Source of the DNA: Schizophyllum amplum
Lineage: Eukaryota; Basidiomycota; Agaricomycetes; Agaricales; Schizophyllaceae
Assembly (NCBI GenBank): GCA_007026445.1
Contig: VDMD01000001.1
Span: 496,001-560,000 of the forward strand
Reading direction: 5' to 3'
Length of the DNA: 64,000 nucleotides
Numbering within the stretch: position 1 is the first letter of the stretch; each line of letters opens with the position of its first letter. A program made the translations under genes and the position numbers. Below, in pieces: positions 10,479 to 20,438 of the stretch. The notes under the pieces were generated by a model. The model did not search any database. It saw only the letters and a list, made by a program, of their open reading frames with translations, and had not been told where the DNA came from.

Positions 10479-11697
10479 ATGGCTCGACCTTCTTCACAGA
10501 TCCCCGGTGATTCCTCCAGCGCACCAGCCAAAGCTCTCCCTCGACCACCAGAGACCATCGATATCCCAGAGGAGGAGCTGCAACGCGCAAAGTCGACTCT
10601 GGAAGGAACAGGGATGGCACTGGCCCAAGTATCCGTGCGTAGCCAGCTAGTCGAGTGATGCAGTCATTGACAGATTTTGAAGGATCTTTTGCAAGCTCTC
10701 CTCGGCCGTGCGAACAGCTACGAGTCGCTTGCAAACGCGCCTATGGTGGAGAAGCAGATACAACAGTGCGTGCTCTGCTATGCGAATGACCGATATCCTG
10801 ATGCCTGCTACTAGACTCGAGATACTCATGGTGAAGCAAGAAGAGGAGCATCAGCATGCCCTTCGCGAAGTCGAACGTGAGCTATCTCGCCCTCGCTAGC
10901 TGAATAGCTCTTATCTATGAGATGGTCTGCTCAAGTCGTTCTGGAAGATGCCTTGGAGAACGGGATTCCTGTTGAGCTGCGGTCGATTGGTGCGTAACGC
11001 TCCGCCATACTGGCGATTCCCACATCCACCACTGCGTCTCGAACTTATGCTATGGGCAGTCAATCAAAAATTCGACGCCGCGATCGACGAAATAGTGGCC
11101 GAGGAGACCGAGAAGTGCCTCGAACAACTCGCTGGCGTGCGCGCCCAGAACGAAGTGTTGAGTCTGCGGAAGGCCCTGCGGGAGAAGCAGATTTTGCTAC
11201 ACAACACGTGCGTTCAGTCTTTGTCCACCTCTCTCTCGCTCAATGCCTATTATTTTGTCTTGTTTGCCCTCGTATGCCTGCTGAACAAAACCCACAGCGA
11301 GGCCCGCCGCGAGAACTCGCTGCTTCGCGAGAAAGACGAGGAAGTCCCGCTGAGGAAACTGCAGCGGAGCGACGGCACCGTGCATGACCTGTTCCCGGCG
11401 ACGGTCAAGGAGCTGCGCAATATGCCGGGTATGTGTGACTTTCGTATTGTTGAGGCGTACACGTGTGGATGGGATGCGACTGTAGTGACGGGCCGCTCCC
11501 GTGCGGTTGGACTGCGCATGGAAAAACGCAGTCGAGAGGAATGGAGTTCGCTGACCTGTTCTACAGCTGATCCAATGAAACAGCTCATGGCGGCGTACCG
11601 AGTCGAGCGCTCTTCGAGCCCTGGAGGCGAAGTCAACAACATGAATCGACTGTTGCAGCACTTTGGCTTGAAAGGGTGTTTGGTCACTCCGATGTAA
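10479..11697 (+). CDS. coiled-coil protein, possibly kinetochore-type, unassigned
   Basis: Start taken at the ATG of 10479 (MARPSSQ); an in-frame ATG nine bases earlier is equally possible. Seven exons separated by short introns are needed. Landmarks are IDIPEEELQRAKSTLEGTG, then ILKDLLQALLGRANSYESL, LEILMVKQEEEHQHALREVE, a block reading VLEDALENGIPVELRSI, VNQKFDAAIDEIVAEETEKC, and the C-terminal MNRLLQHFGLKGCLVTPM before the stop at 11697. The middle is rich in heptad-like Leu/Glu/Lys runs, so one or more coiled coils are likely. The size (about 250 aa) and helical layout resemble small fungal kinetochore or tethering subunits, but I cannot place it in a family, and that idea is weak inference. 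Donor gtgcgt or gtatgt sites support the intron calls. Confidence 0.65.
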
Positions 11698-12412
11698 TGA
11701 ACTTTCCGTACGTGCTAGGCTCCCCATCGTGATCTCTCTTGTCCCTTCTCCCTGTAATCCCTGTAATTGTACGGACCATCCACCAAAGTCACTGTGTACT
11801 CATTCTTGCGTTTTCTGATGGGTGGCATATCTCGTCACGGGTCCTTGTCTGTCTTGTCGCGGTCACATGCAAGTCTCGGTCCCGCGCGCACGAGTATTAT
11901 ACGTGACCTGTTTGTTTGTTCAGGAACTGACGATCCTTTTCTTTCGGACCATGACGCGGCGACCCAACTTGAGCACAGGATGACGTTTCCTCAGGGTCTC
12001 CATTCCACAGTCGCCTGCAGGCGCGTCTCTTCAGGTCACAACTCACTGCATTCTTGCCGTTCGCAAGCACGTGTCGCCGAAAGTTATGACCTTCCCCACA
12101 CATGATTACAAAGGGAGGCCAGCAGAAGCCAGCGGAGGCCAGCTCCGCAGCACCCCGTATATGGGCTACAATGAGCGCTTTTGCGGGGTAAGTTCAACAT
12201 GATGCATGACTTACCCCATAAGACAATTTTCACAAACGACTCATTGTCTGCGGGTTGGCCCCTCTCAACCGCGCAGAAGGTCCTGCCACTGCTCTATCAT
12301 GAGTATTTAAGTCATTTTGCTCTTCTCACTATGTTCTTCACTCAGCTTTCAGTGTCGACTGCCACAGAAGGTGCTTGCTGCAACAGAGAAACTTCGTCCG
12401 TTCAAGTTCAAC
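11698..12412. other. intergenic region, promoter of the cyclin-like gene
   Basis: About 715 bases. A tatttaag box near 12303 lies about 105 bases upstream of the next ATG, and a short GCCAGC-rich repeat occurs near 12118-12145. No credible gene. Confidence 0.4.
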
Positions 12413-13966
12413 ATGTCTGCGCCCGTCGTGATCGCCCCCAAGCCCCGCTACGCTGAGAACTTTCATGGGCCTTCGATTCTCGAAGGCTACGTTGGCCCTT
12501 TGAGCGCCGAAGACGACTTCGAACCGTCGGGCTTCGTCGAACTTAGCTTCGGACCGTCACGCGCCGAACTCGAACACGCGGCGAGGCGTGACGCGGTGCG
12601 AGCCCAAAGGCAGGCGGAAAGTTCCGAAGCGCCACTCCAGTATGTGCCACTGTTCGACGCGTCTGTGCCGCCGAGCCACCGATCCCAGCGCGAGTTGTCG
12701 AGCGCGTCTACACGGGCGGGCGTGGAGCATGATCTAGGTGGTCATGCCCTTGTCGAGGACTACGAGCCTTTCTACCCGCTGACGGCGGCGGGTGGCGGTG
12801 TCATCGGTCGCCCCTCCCGCGACGAGCCGGTGCAGTACGAAGACTTCGACACTGCTTTGCTTCGGCAGCAACAGCAGCAGCGTCTCTCGCAGAAGGGTTG
12901 TACGATGGCCGTATTCTCGACGATGTACATCATGCGGCTGATTGCGCACTCCACGCCGAATGAGATGTGAGTTTGTTCTCTGTGGTTGTACAGGAATGAG
13001 AAGCTGACATATGTTTCTTTCGCGCAGGCTTCTGCTGCCTGATGGCGCGCTGCTGAATGACGCCTGCACGCGTATTATCTATACGCTGAGCATCGCGAGA
13101 CCGGACGACAACCACATCATGGGTGCGCTATGCTACGCGGGCAGGCTCGTGCCCCAATGCTTTCTTGCAGAGACGCACCTCCTCAATGCTAACACGGCGA
13201 TAGTGGTGGACCGCCTATTCCGCCTCTGCTTGGTCCTCAGCCAAAAGTGGTTCGTTGACTTCCCATATGGCGAGTTTGAGTAAGTTGATCCTTCTTCACC
13301 TGCTCCGCTTCCAGTACGCTGATGCCTCTCTCTAGTCGCAAGCCAGCAGCCGGCGGCCTGTTTCTGGGATACAAACGGCTCGAGCCTGCTGCCCTTCGCG
13401 TCCTCGACTACAACGTCAGCATCCGCCCCGCCGAGTGGCGGGACTTTCTGTATGAGCTGGAGACATACTGGCGTGGCGCGGAGGCCCTCGATAACGCCAT
13501 CATCGTTGCGCGCGGTGGTACGCCTGACGATGTCAGCCAGTCGCTCGAGGCCCTCATCAACGAAGTGGACGATACGCCTGGTCTACTCAGGGGCAGCACG
13601 CACGTGCCGGCGAGCGTCGAGGCCTGCACGGGCCTGAACATGCTCCTTATGAGGAACGTGCGACTCGCAGGAGATTCGCCGAATTCGGAAGACCTCGACT
13701 ATCCAGAGTCGCCGGAGTTTCTGCAGGACGTCCCTCTTTCGCCAGCGCTCGACTCGCCGTCGCCCCCTGAGACGACGACGGAAGTGTCGCCCTTCCGGCC
13801 GGTGCTCATGTCGCCCTTCCGGCCGATGCCCCCGATTGATGCAGAGTCCGACTTCGTCGGCTCCCTGTACGAACGGGCTGCGCAGAGTGGGCACGCCATG
13901 GTAGACCGGTACCCCCTTGAACAGGTTGACCACCAGAATCTCGCGTTCACGGCGCTTGCTGTTTGA
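12413..13966 (+). CDS. cyclin-box protein (PCL/PHO80-like)
   Basis: Exons 12413-12966, 13028-13279 and 13336-13966 give 478 residues. After an unstructured N-terminus of about 165 residues (with a QQQQQ run near residue 155), the region from about residue 185 to 330 follows the cyclin-box pattern. ACTRIIYTLSIARPDDNHIM is the first helix, MGALCYAGRLV and VVDRLFRLCLVLSQKWFVD match the helix where PHO80-type cyclins have LLTAVMLASKFFDD, and LGYKRLEPAALRVLDYNVSI matches LSLRELNRLELDFLFLIDF. The C-terminal 130 residues are Pro/Ser-rich with two near-repeats around SPFRP. By family knowledge such proteins bind CDKs of the Pho85 type, but the partner is inference. The box is divergent, so the call is cyclin-like. 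All junctions agree in phase. Confidence 0.75.
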
Positions 13967-14637
13967 TGGCCAGATACTTATTATGGCATAGGTTTCTTAC
14001 TGTACTTTTACTTACTGGCTACGGTTGTCGTCGGTCACCGACCACTAAAATATTTATTCGTGTTCGCTACTCTTTCCTACGCTCAGTCATTGGTTCTGCC
14101 TTTTGACGTTTGCATCCTAGCGTCACTCCTCTACTATTTTCCGATCTTCTCTTACTTGCCCCATGCACTCTCTTCCTATGCTCTCCCTCCCTTGGACGCT
14201 CAATACTATCTTATTATGTCGCCTCATCGCCACTTCTTGAAAGCTTGACTCTTGACTCTATCCGTTGTCGGCGAACACGCAGCGCTGCATTGGTCCTCCG
14301 CCTGGGATCATTTCACTTGTCAAGCGCGCGGTCCTCAATTGCTTCCCTTCGACCAGAGCTTGAAATCACATTACCACAACTGAATGCCCCAGTTTTGGAT
14401 CGGGTGCAGCGCTCAACTTTGTGGGTCCAACGTTCGTGTTTCCCACGGTCTTTACCAATACCTCCGGTGACGCGTTTGTCATCATTTCGACTCTGGCTCT
14501 CTTCTTCTGCCTCTCAATCTCATTGCCAACATTCCAGCTACGGCCTTTACGTAGAGCCTCTCGCATTCGTGACATAGAAACCTTTCACGTCTCTGCCCCA
14601 GAAACGTCGACAGAACAAGTCCACGCACGATTTAGAG
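13967..14637. other. intergenic region
   Basis: About 670 bases, T- and C-rich, between the cyclin-like gene and the FSH1-type hydrolase. Probably 3' UTR plus promoter. No credible coding frame or RNA. Confidence 0.4.
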
Positions 14638-16130
14638 ATGGCCCCCACCCGCACCGTCCTCGCCCTTCACGGATACTGCCAGAGCGGCGCTATCTTCAGC
14701 AAGCGGGTGAGTCTCAAATCAGTAGGCGATTGGGGGATCTATGCAGGCTCCTGGGGAGGCGACCGATGCAGGAGTCCAGTTTGGCCTCCCCGCTTATTTC
14801 GAGATCGCTCACTGATACAGGGAAGATAGGTGCGCTCCGGAAGCAGTGCAAGGATGTCGAGTTTGGTGAGTTCTGTTCAGTTTTTGGCCTGCCGACTTAG
14901 GTCTGTCGTTCCGCATGAGTCGCGTCTGCGTCGTTCCGCACAAGTCACGAACCACTCGTTCCGCATGATAGAGCAGCTCTGTCGTCACTGGCCGCTGACT
15001 CGCTCGCTATACCCAGTTTTTGTCGACGCCCCCCTCATCCTGGAACCAGTCGACATCGTGGGGAGCGCCCCGCAGAATACGGCCACGAAGGTAGACAGCA
15101 CGGTGCGTCTATCTATCTGCTGTTGCATGCTTGAGATCCTAGGAGCGAGCGCTCCCTGTCTCTCTTCAACCCCTTCCTCACCTAAATCCCTTTTTCGCCT
15201 CATTTTACCCTTTCCCACCTAAATGTCCCCTTTCTCACCTTCATCCCAAAGGAAGCCGCCCTAGCATCCGTCGGCGCCTCCGAGGCGGGGACTGACCCCG
15301 CCCTCGTGCCGCGCGGGTGGTGGAAGAAGGACCTGAGCTCGGACAAGTATATCGGCATCGAGGAGTCGATTGCTGTGATTAGGGAGGTCTTGAGGAAGAG
15401 GCGGTTTGATGTGAGTCTACTATCTAATGTTTCACGGGGAGGATGATGCTCACAGAATTACGCAGGGTGTGTTGGGATTTAGGTCAGGCTTCTTTGACCG
15501 TGTTGCAGGCGATGGGCGCTCATGGAGGTCTACACCATAGTCAAGGGGCCGCGTTTGCTGGGCTGCTTGCTGCTTTGGTTTGTGTCGCTTCGATCTGGGT
15601 TGCGCTTCTAAGCTGAGATTGTTTTTGTACAGCTGGAACGACCGGAGACGTATCCCCCTTTCCTCGTTGACGGCAAGGCCCCTCATCCGCCATTGTGGGT
15701 ATTATCCTCGGCTCATTCATCTCGTTCATACGCCGACATTGTCTCTCAGCGAGTTCTGCATCAACGTCGCCGGGTTCAAAGCCAGAGACCCCCTTTTCGA
15801 GGACACCTTCGGCGCCGGCTACTCGACGCCGACGTTGCATGTCATCGGGCGCAACGATGTCGTTGTCGTGCCAGAACGAAGCCAGACGCTGGTCGACGCG
15901 TCACTCAATGGCAGACTAGAGATGCATGATGGCGGTGGGTCGGAATTCACTGCGGGAGAGTGCTTCCACTGATCAAGTGTCGTTCCACAGGCCACTTCGT
16001 ACCGTCCAAGGGTCCTTGGCGCAAGTTCCTCGAAAGCTATATCAGGCTCGGGCCATCTGCCGAGCTCGCGTCGCCTTCAGGTGGCGGAGAGTCTGCACCC
16101 GGGTCGGGCACCGCGACCCCGGCATTGTGA
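14638..16130 (+). CDS. FSH1-family serine hydrolase
   Basis: Nine exons (14638-14706, 14826-14865, 15017-15102, 15252-15410, 15466-15482, 15541-15577, 15633-15694, 15750-15934, 15991-16130) join to 264 residues. It belongs to the FSH1/DUF341 alpha/beta hydrolases. Signs: VLALHGYCQSG at the N-terminus (oxyanion-side strand and H-G-x-x-Q motif), KDVEFVFVDAPL, the nucleophile elbow GFSQGAA, the acid strand LHVIGRNDVVV, and the catalytic His in MHDGGHFVPS. The catalytic Ser codon is split between the 17-base exon 5 and exon 6. The second intron contains short repeats of gttccgca. Substrate unknown; fungal FSH1 relatives are small-ester or thioesterase-like enzymes. The exon 2 start (acceptor gggaag) is chosen because it restores KRIGALRKQC. 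Confidence 0.88.
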
Positions 16131-16657
16131 AAGATGCATGTTGTATATCGTCACGTAGTGTAATTTGTGGCCCGCCGGTCAAGGCTCGGTGAGTCATCAG
16201 AGTGTACGTAGAACTTCCGGGGTCGACTTCGACCGTCGACGGCCGTCCGGCACGCTGGAGGGGCGCAGTTTCTGCGGTCTAGGTTGGCATGATCAGACAG
16301 ATCAACTTCGTCTAGAGGTTGTTAGCTTTGATTGGCCCGTGAGGTTTGCGTGGAAAGAACTCGGCAAGGCGGTGAAGCCGATGTAAACAAAGGGTTGTGC
16401 GTGTGCGCGGGATCATCAACAAAGGTCTGGCGCGCGATCCTCATCTGCCAGAATCTATGCAGGCAGGTCTAATGGTATGGTATTGTGAAGCATGCAAGGC
16501 TCTGGCACGCTGCGAGACAAGAACCAATATTCCCTAATTCGGGTGGAACGGCGATGACCGATGATGAGTGGCGGTAAACAGCAGTCAACAGCACGGGCCT
16601 TTTATGTTTGACGCCCATCTCTTGCCTTCATACCTTTGAACGCGCCTATAACTCACG
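16131..16657. other. intergenic region upstream of KAP104
   Basis: About 530 bases: 3' UTR of the hydrolase and promoter of KAP104. No element recognised. Confidence 0.4.
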
Positions 16658-19600
16658 ATGGCAAGCTGGGCACCGGAACCGGGTGGTCTTCAACAAATCT
16701 TGACCACGATCCATGAATCGACGGATATGAACGTCCAGGTCCAGAAAAACATCACCTACGTACGCTGACAACCCACCCTTTGGCCGGAAATACTCAATCG
16801 TCTCTACAGCGTCTTAACGAGTTCACGCGCTCGCCGGAGTATATTGCCTATCTGGCCTACATACTGTCTGCCATGACCCAGGAGGAAGAGAGGATTCGCT
16901 CGATCGCGGGCTACCTGCTCAAGAACAATGCGCGTCTCATCCTCACCGCGTCTGTCGAAGTCTCGACGTTCGTCAAGGCGGCCGTGCTCGCTGCCTTCAC
17001 CGATGACTCGATTATGGTCCGTAACGCCGCTGGGCAGGACGTTGTCGCGTTTCTCGGCGTCCTCGAACCCCGCAACTGGCCGGAGTGTCTGGCCGCGCTT
17101 GTGAACCTCCTCGACTCCCCAGACATTGACAAGCAAGAGGTGCGTGTATCAAGCGTTCCTATATCCCATCTCTGACGCGTCGTAGGCTGCGTTCAATGTC
17201 CTCGAGAAGGCGTGCGAGGACTTCCCCCGCAAGCTCGACGTCGAGATCTCGGGTCAACGCCCCCTCGACTACATGATCCCCAAATTCCTATCCCTCGCCG
17301 ATCACCCGTCGGCCAAGATGCGCTCGCACGCCGTTGCCTGCCTCTCCTATTTCGTCCCCACCAACTGCCAGTCACTTTACGTGCACGTCGATCTCTTCAT
17401 TGCCACGCTGTTCAAGCGCGCATCCGACGATGACCCCTCCGTCCGGCGCCACGTGTGCCAGGCGCTTGTGCTCCTGCTCGCAGCTCGTCCGGAAAAGTTG
17501 ATGCCCGAGATGGTCAACGTCGCGGAGTACATGCTCTACTCGACCAAGGACCAGAACGAGAACGTCGCACTAGAAGCCTGCGAGTTCTGGCTCACCTTTG
17601 CCGAAGATGCGGATTTGTCTGTCTACCTCCAGCCACTACTGGGCAAGGTCGCGCCGGTCCTGCTTGACTGTATGGTGTACGGCGAGGACGATCTCCTCTG
17701 GCTCGAAGGTGACACCGAGGACACCAACGTCCCTGACAAGGAGACGGACATCAAGCCTCGATTTTACGGAGGCAAGACGCACAATTACGAACGCGATGGT
17801 GCTGGCGGTGACGCCGCTCTCATCAACGGCGAGCCGAAAAGGGTCGGAGCCTACGGAGAGGAGACCCTCGACGACGAGGACGAAGATGACTACGATCTCG
17901 ACGATGATGATTTTGCTGACGAGATGTCCACGGAGTGGAACCTGAGAAAGTGTGCCGCGGCAGCTTTGGACGTCCTCGCTGTGCGGTTTGGACCTGAGCT
18001 CTTGAACGAGTTGCTCGGCCCCCTCAAGGAGAAGCTCTGGAGCAACGACTGGTTGCAGCGGGAGAGTGGCATCCTGGCACTGGGCGCGATGGCGGAAGGT
18101 GCGTGGGCATAAGCGCCATGAAACTTCTTTTCACTGATGAAGTCGGTCATTTAGGCTGCATTGACGCGATCGAACCTCATCTGCCAACGTTGATCCCGTA
18201 CCTCATTGGCATGCTCAACGATCCCAAGGTCAGCTGATCGTGCTACACCTGTTTTTCTTATGCTCAAATTCGATGCAGCCCCTCGTCCGCTCAATAACAT
18301 GCTGGACGCTCGGGAGGTACGCCAGCTGGGTGACGCAGCCCGTCTCGCCGGAACACAAGTCACAATACTTCGTGCCTACTATGGAGGGTGTAAGTTGGAC
18401 GCTCTCGCTCCATGGGGTATATGCTAACGCTGTTGCAGCTTCTGCGCATGGTGTTGGATAACAACAAGCGGGTCCAGGAAGCGGGCTGCAGTGCCTTCGC
18501 GACCCTCGAGGAGGACGCCGGGCAAGAACTCGTGCCATTCCTGGAGCCTATACTGCGAAACTTAGTCTTCGCCTTCGACAAGTACCAGCACAAGAACATG
18601 CTGATCTTGTACGATGCCATTGGCACGCTTGCGGACGCGGTCGGGCGCGCGTTGCAGAACCCGACGTATGTTGAGATCCTGATGCCGCCTCTCACTGGCC
18701 GGTGGGCACGATTGAGAGACGACGACGAGGACCTGATCCCACTGCTGGAGGTGAGCAACGGATCCGTATGGGAGGAATAAGCTGACATGTAACACAGTGC
18801 CTTGCCTCCGTCACGATTGCCATGGGGTCGGGATTCCTCCCTTATGCTGGGCCGGTGTTCGAGCGCTGCAACAGCATCATCCATCGATCGCTGCTGCAAT
18901 ACCAGGCCTATCAGCAGAACCCGGACGTCGAGGAGCCGGAGAAGGGCTTCCTTGTCGTCGCCCTCGACTTGTTGTCAGGCCTGACGCAGGGCCTCGGCAT
19001 GGCCTTGGAACCGCTCATCGGCACCGGCAACCCGAACCTGCTCAGCCTGATCACGGTCTGTTTGAAGCACCCGCAGGCGTCCGTGCGCCAGTCGGCGTAC
19101 GCGCTTGTTGGCGACATGGCGATGAGCTGCTTCGTCCTCCTCCGGCCCCACATGTCTAGCATCATGGCGGAGCTCATCATGCAACTCGATCCGGAGCCGA
19201 AGTTCGAGTTCATCAGCGCGTCCAACAACGCCGCGTGGTCTGTCGGCGAGGTTGCGCTGCGGTATGGTCGTGGTGAGTGCTTAGGTCGACTGCGGCGATG
19301 CTGTTGTACTCAAGGACCTTTCAGAGGACCCTGAGTTTGCGCAATGGGTACAGCCTCTCATTGCCCGCCTCGTACCCATATTGCTGCACCCCAAGGCGCC
19401 GCGCAGTCTGCATGAGAACGCGGCGGTGTCCATAGGTCGCATCGGGTTGATGCATCCCAACCTCGTGGCGCCGCATCTGGGCGAGTTCGCGCAGGCTTGG
19501 TGCCAGGCGTTGTACGAAATCCGCGACAACGAGGAGAAGGATTCTGCCTTCCGCGGTCTTTGCACACTCGTGCAGGCGAACCCGGCGGGCATCTCCAAGG

Positions 19601-19830
19601 TATGCAGACATGGTCGCTCACAAGCGTCAGGGCTGACCTATTCCGCTCAGTGCTTGTTGTGGTTCTGCAACGCGATCGTGCGTTGGAACCAACCGTCGGC
19701 GGAGCTGAACAACATGTTTCAGCACCTTCTGCACGGCTTCAAGGCGCAGGACGAGGCCGCGTGGGCCGGCCAGGTCGCGACCTTCCCGCCTGTCATCCAG
19801 GAGCGCCTCTCCGCGCGGTATGGTGTCTGA
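16658..19830 (+). CDS. KAP104: transportin / karyopherin beta-2 (KAP104)
   Basis: Exons 16658-16759, 16810-17139, 17186-18098, 18155-18228, 18279-18389, 18439-18750, 18798-19272, 19325-19599 and 19651-19830 sum to exactly 924 codons (923 aa), the normal size for Kap-beta2. It carries PY-NLS cargoes (mRNA-binding proteins) into the nucleus in a Ran-GTP-dependent way. HEAT repeats run throughout. Family landmarks are [10 protein letters not shown] near residue 80, the long acidic loop of HEAT 8 ([19 protein letters not shown], about residues 370-390) followed by [15 protein letters not shown], then REDPEF, and [13 protein letters not shown] near the C-terminus. The protein ends [15 protein letters not shown]. 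Its last exon and 3' region are copied in inverted orientation at 29511-29757. The gene itself is intact. Confidence 0.95.
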
Positions 19831-20438
19831 AGTAGTGAACACACGACGAATATATTGTCTGCTTAGCTATCTACCCGCCCGAGCCCCGCCCTACGCTGTG
19901 TTCTTTTTTGTTTTCATCCATTGTACGTACCTGCCTGCTTACCTACCTATCCAATTCGTCTGTATCCTCTCCGGCTCGGTGTGTCCTGCAACCCCAACGT
20001 CCCATCTCGATCATCCGGAATCTCGTTTGCCTCCCTGTCGTGGTTACATACTGTCGTGGCTTACATACCGTCTCGTTGCATGCCCTCTTGGTCCATCCAT
20101 TCCATCTGTGTTCTGTAGTAGCTACATCGTTCCTCTCGTCATGCGCTTTCGTTCAAAGCAATTTTTACGTACCATTATTGCCTGTGTCCTGTTCCGTCAT
20201 TTACCTACCTACCTACGTACTTACTTACCTACCTACCTATCGACCTACCTACATACGTTCCGTAACTCACTTGTAGATACAATCAGCATGGGCCCGTCTT
20301 CGTAGCGAGTTGATAACGATAATCACGACGACGTTGAAACTGCACTGTCAGCTTTTCGCTGGGTCTGTTATTCCGAGATGACTATACAAGGTATACAAGG
20401 TTATGACAAGCGACTCGACGACCGAAGAGAGCTTGCAG
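19831..20438. other. convergent 3' region between KAP104 and the left FunK1 gene
   Basis: About 600 bases of T/C-rich UTR-like sequence, mostly copied at 29024-29510. It contains a CCTA microsatellite at 20202-20255. No coding frame. Confidence 0.5.
20202..20255. repeat. (CCTA)n-type microsatellite, left arm
   Basis: Imperfect ttacctacctacctacgtac-like array. The corresponding site in the right arm (29208-29237) has a cleaner AGGT run of different length. Confidence 0.8.
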
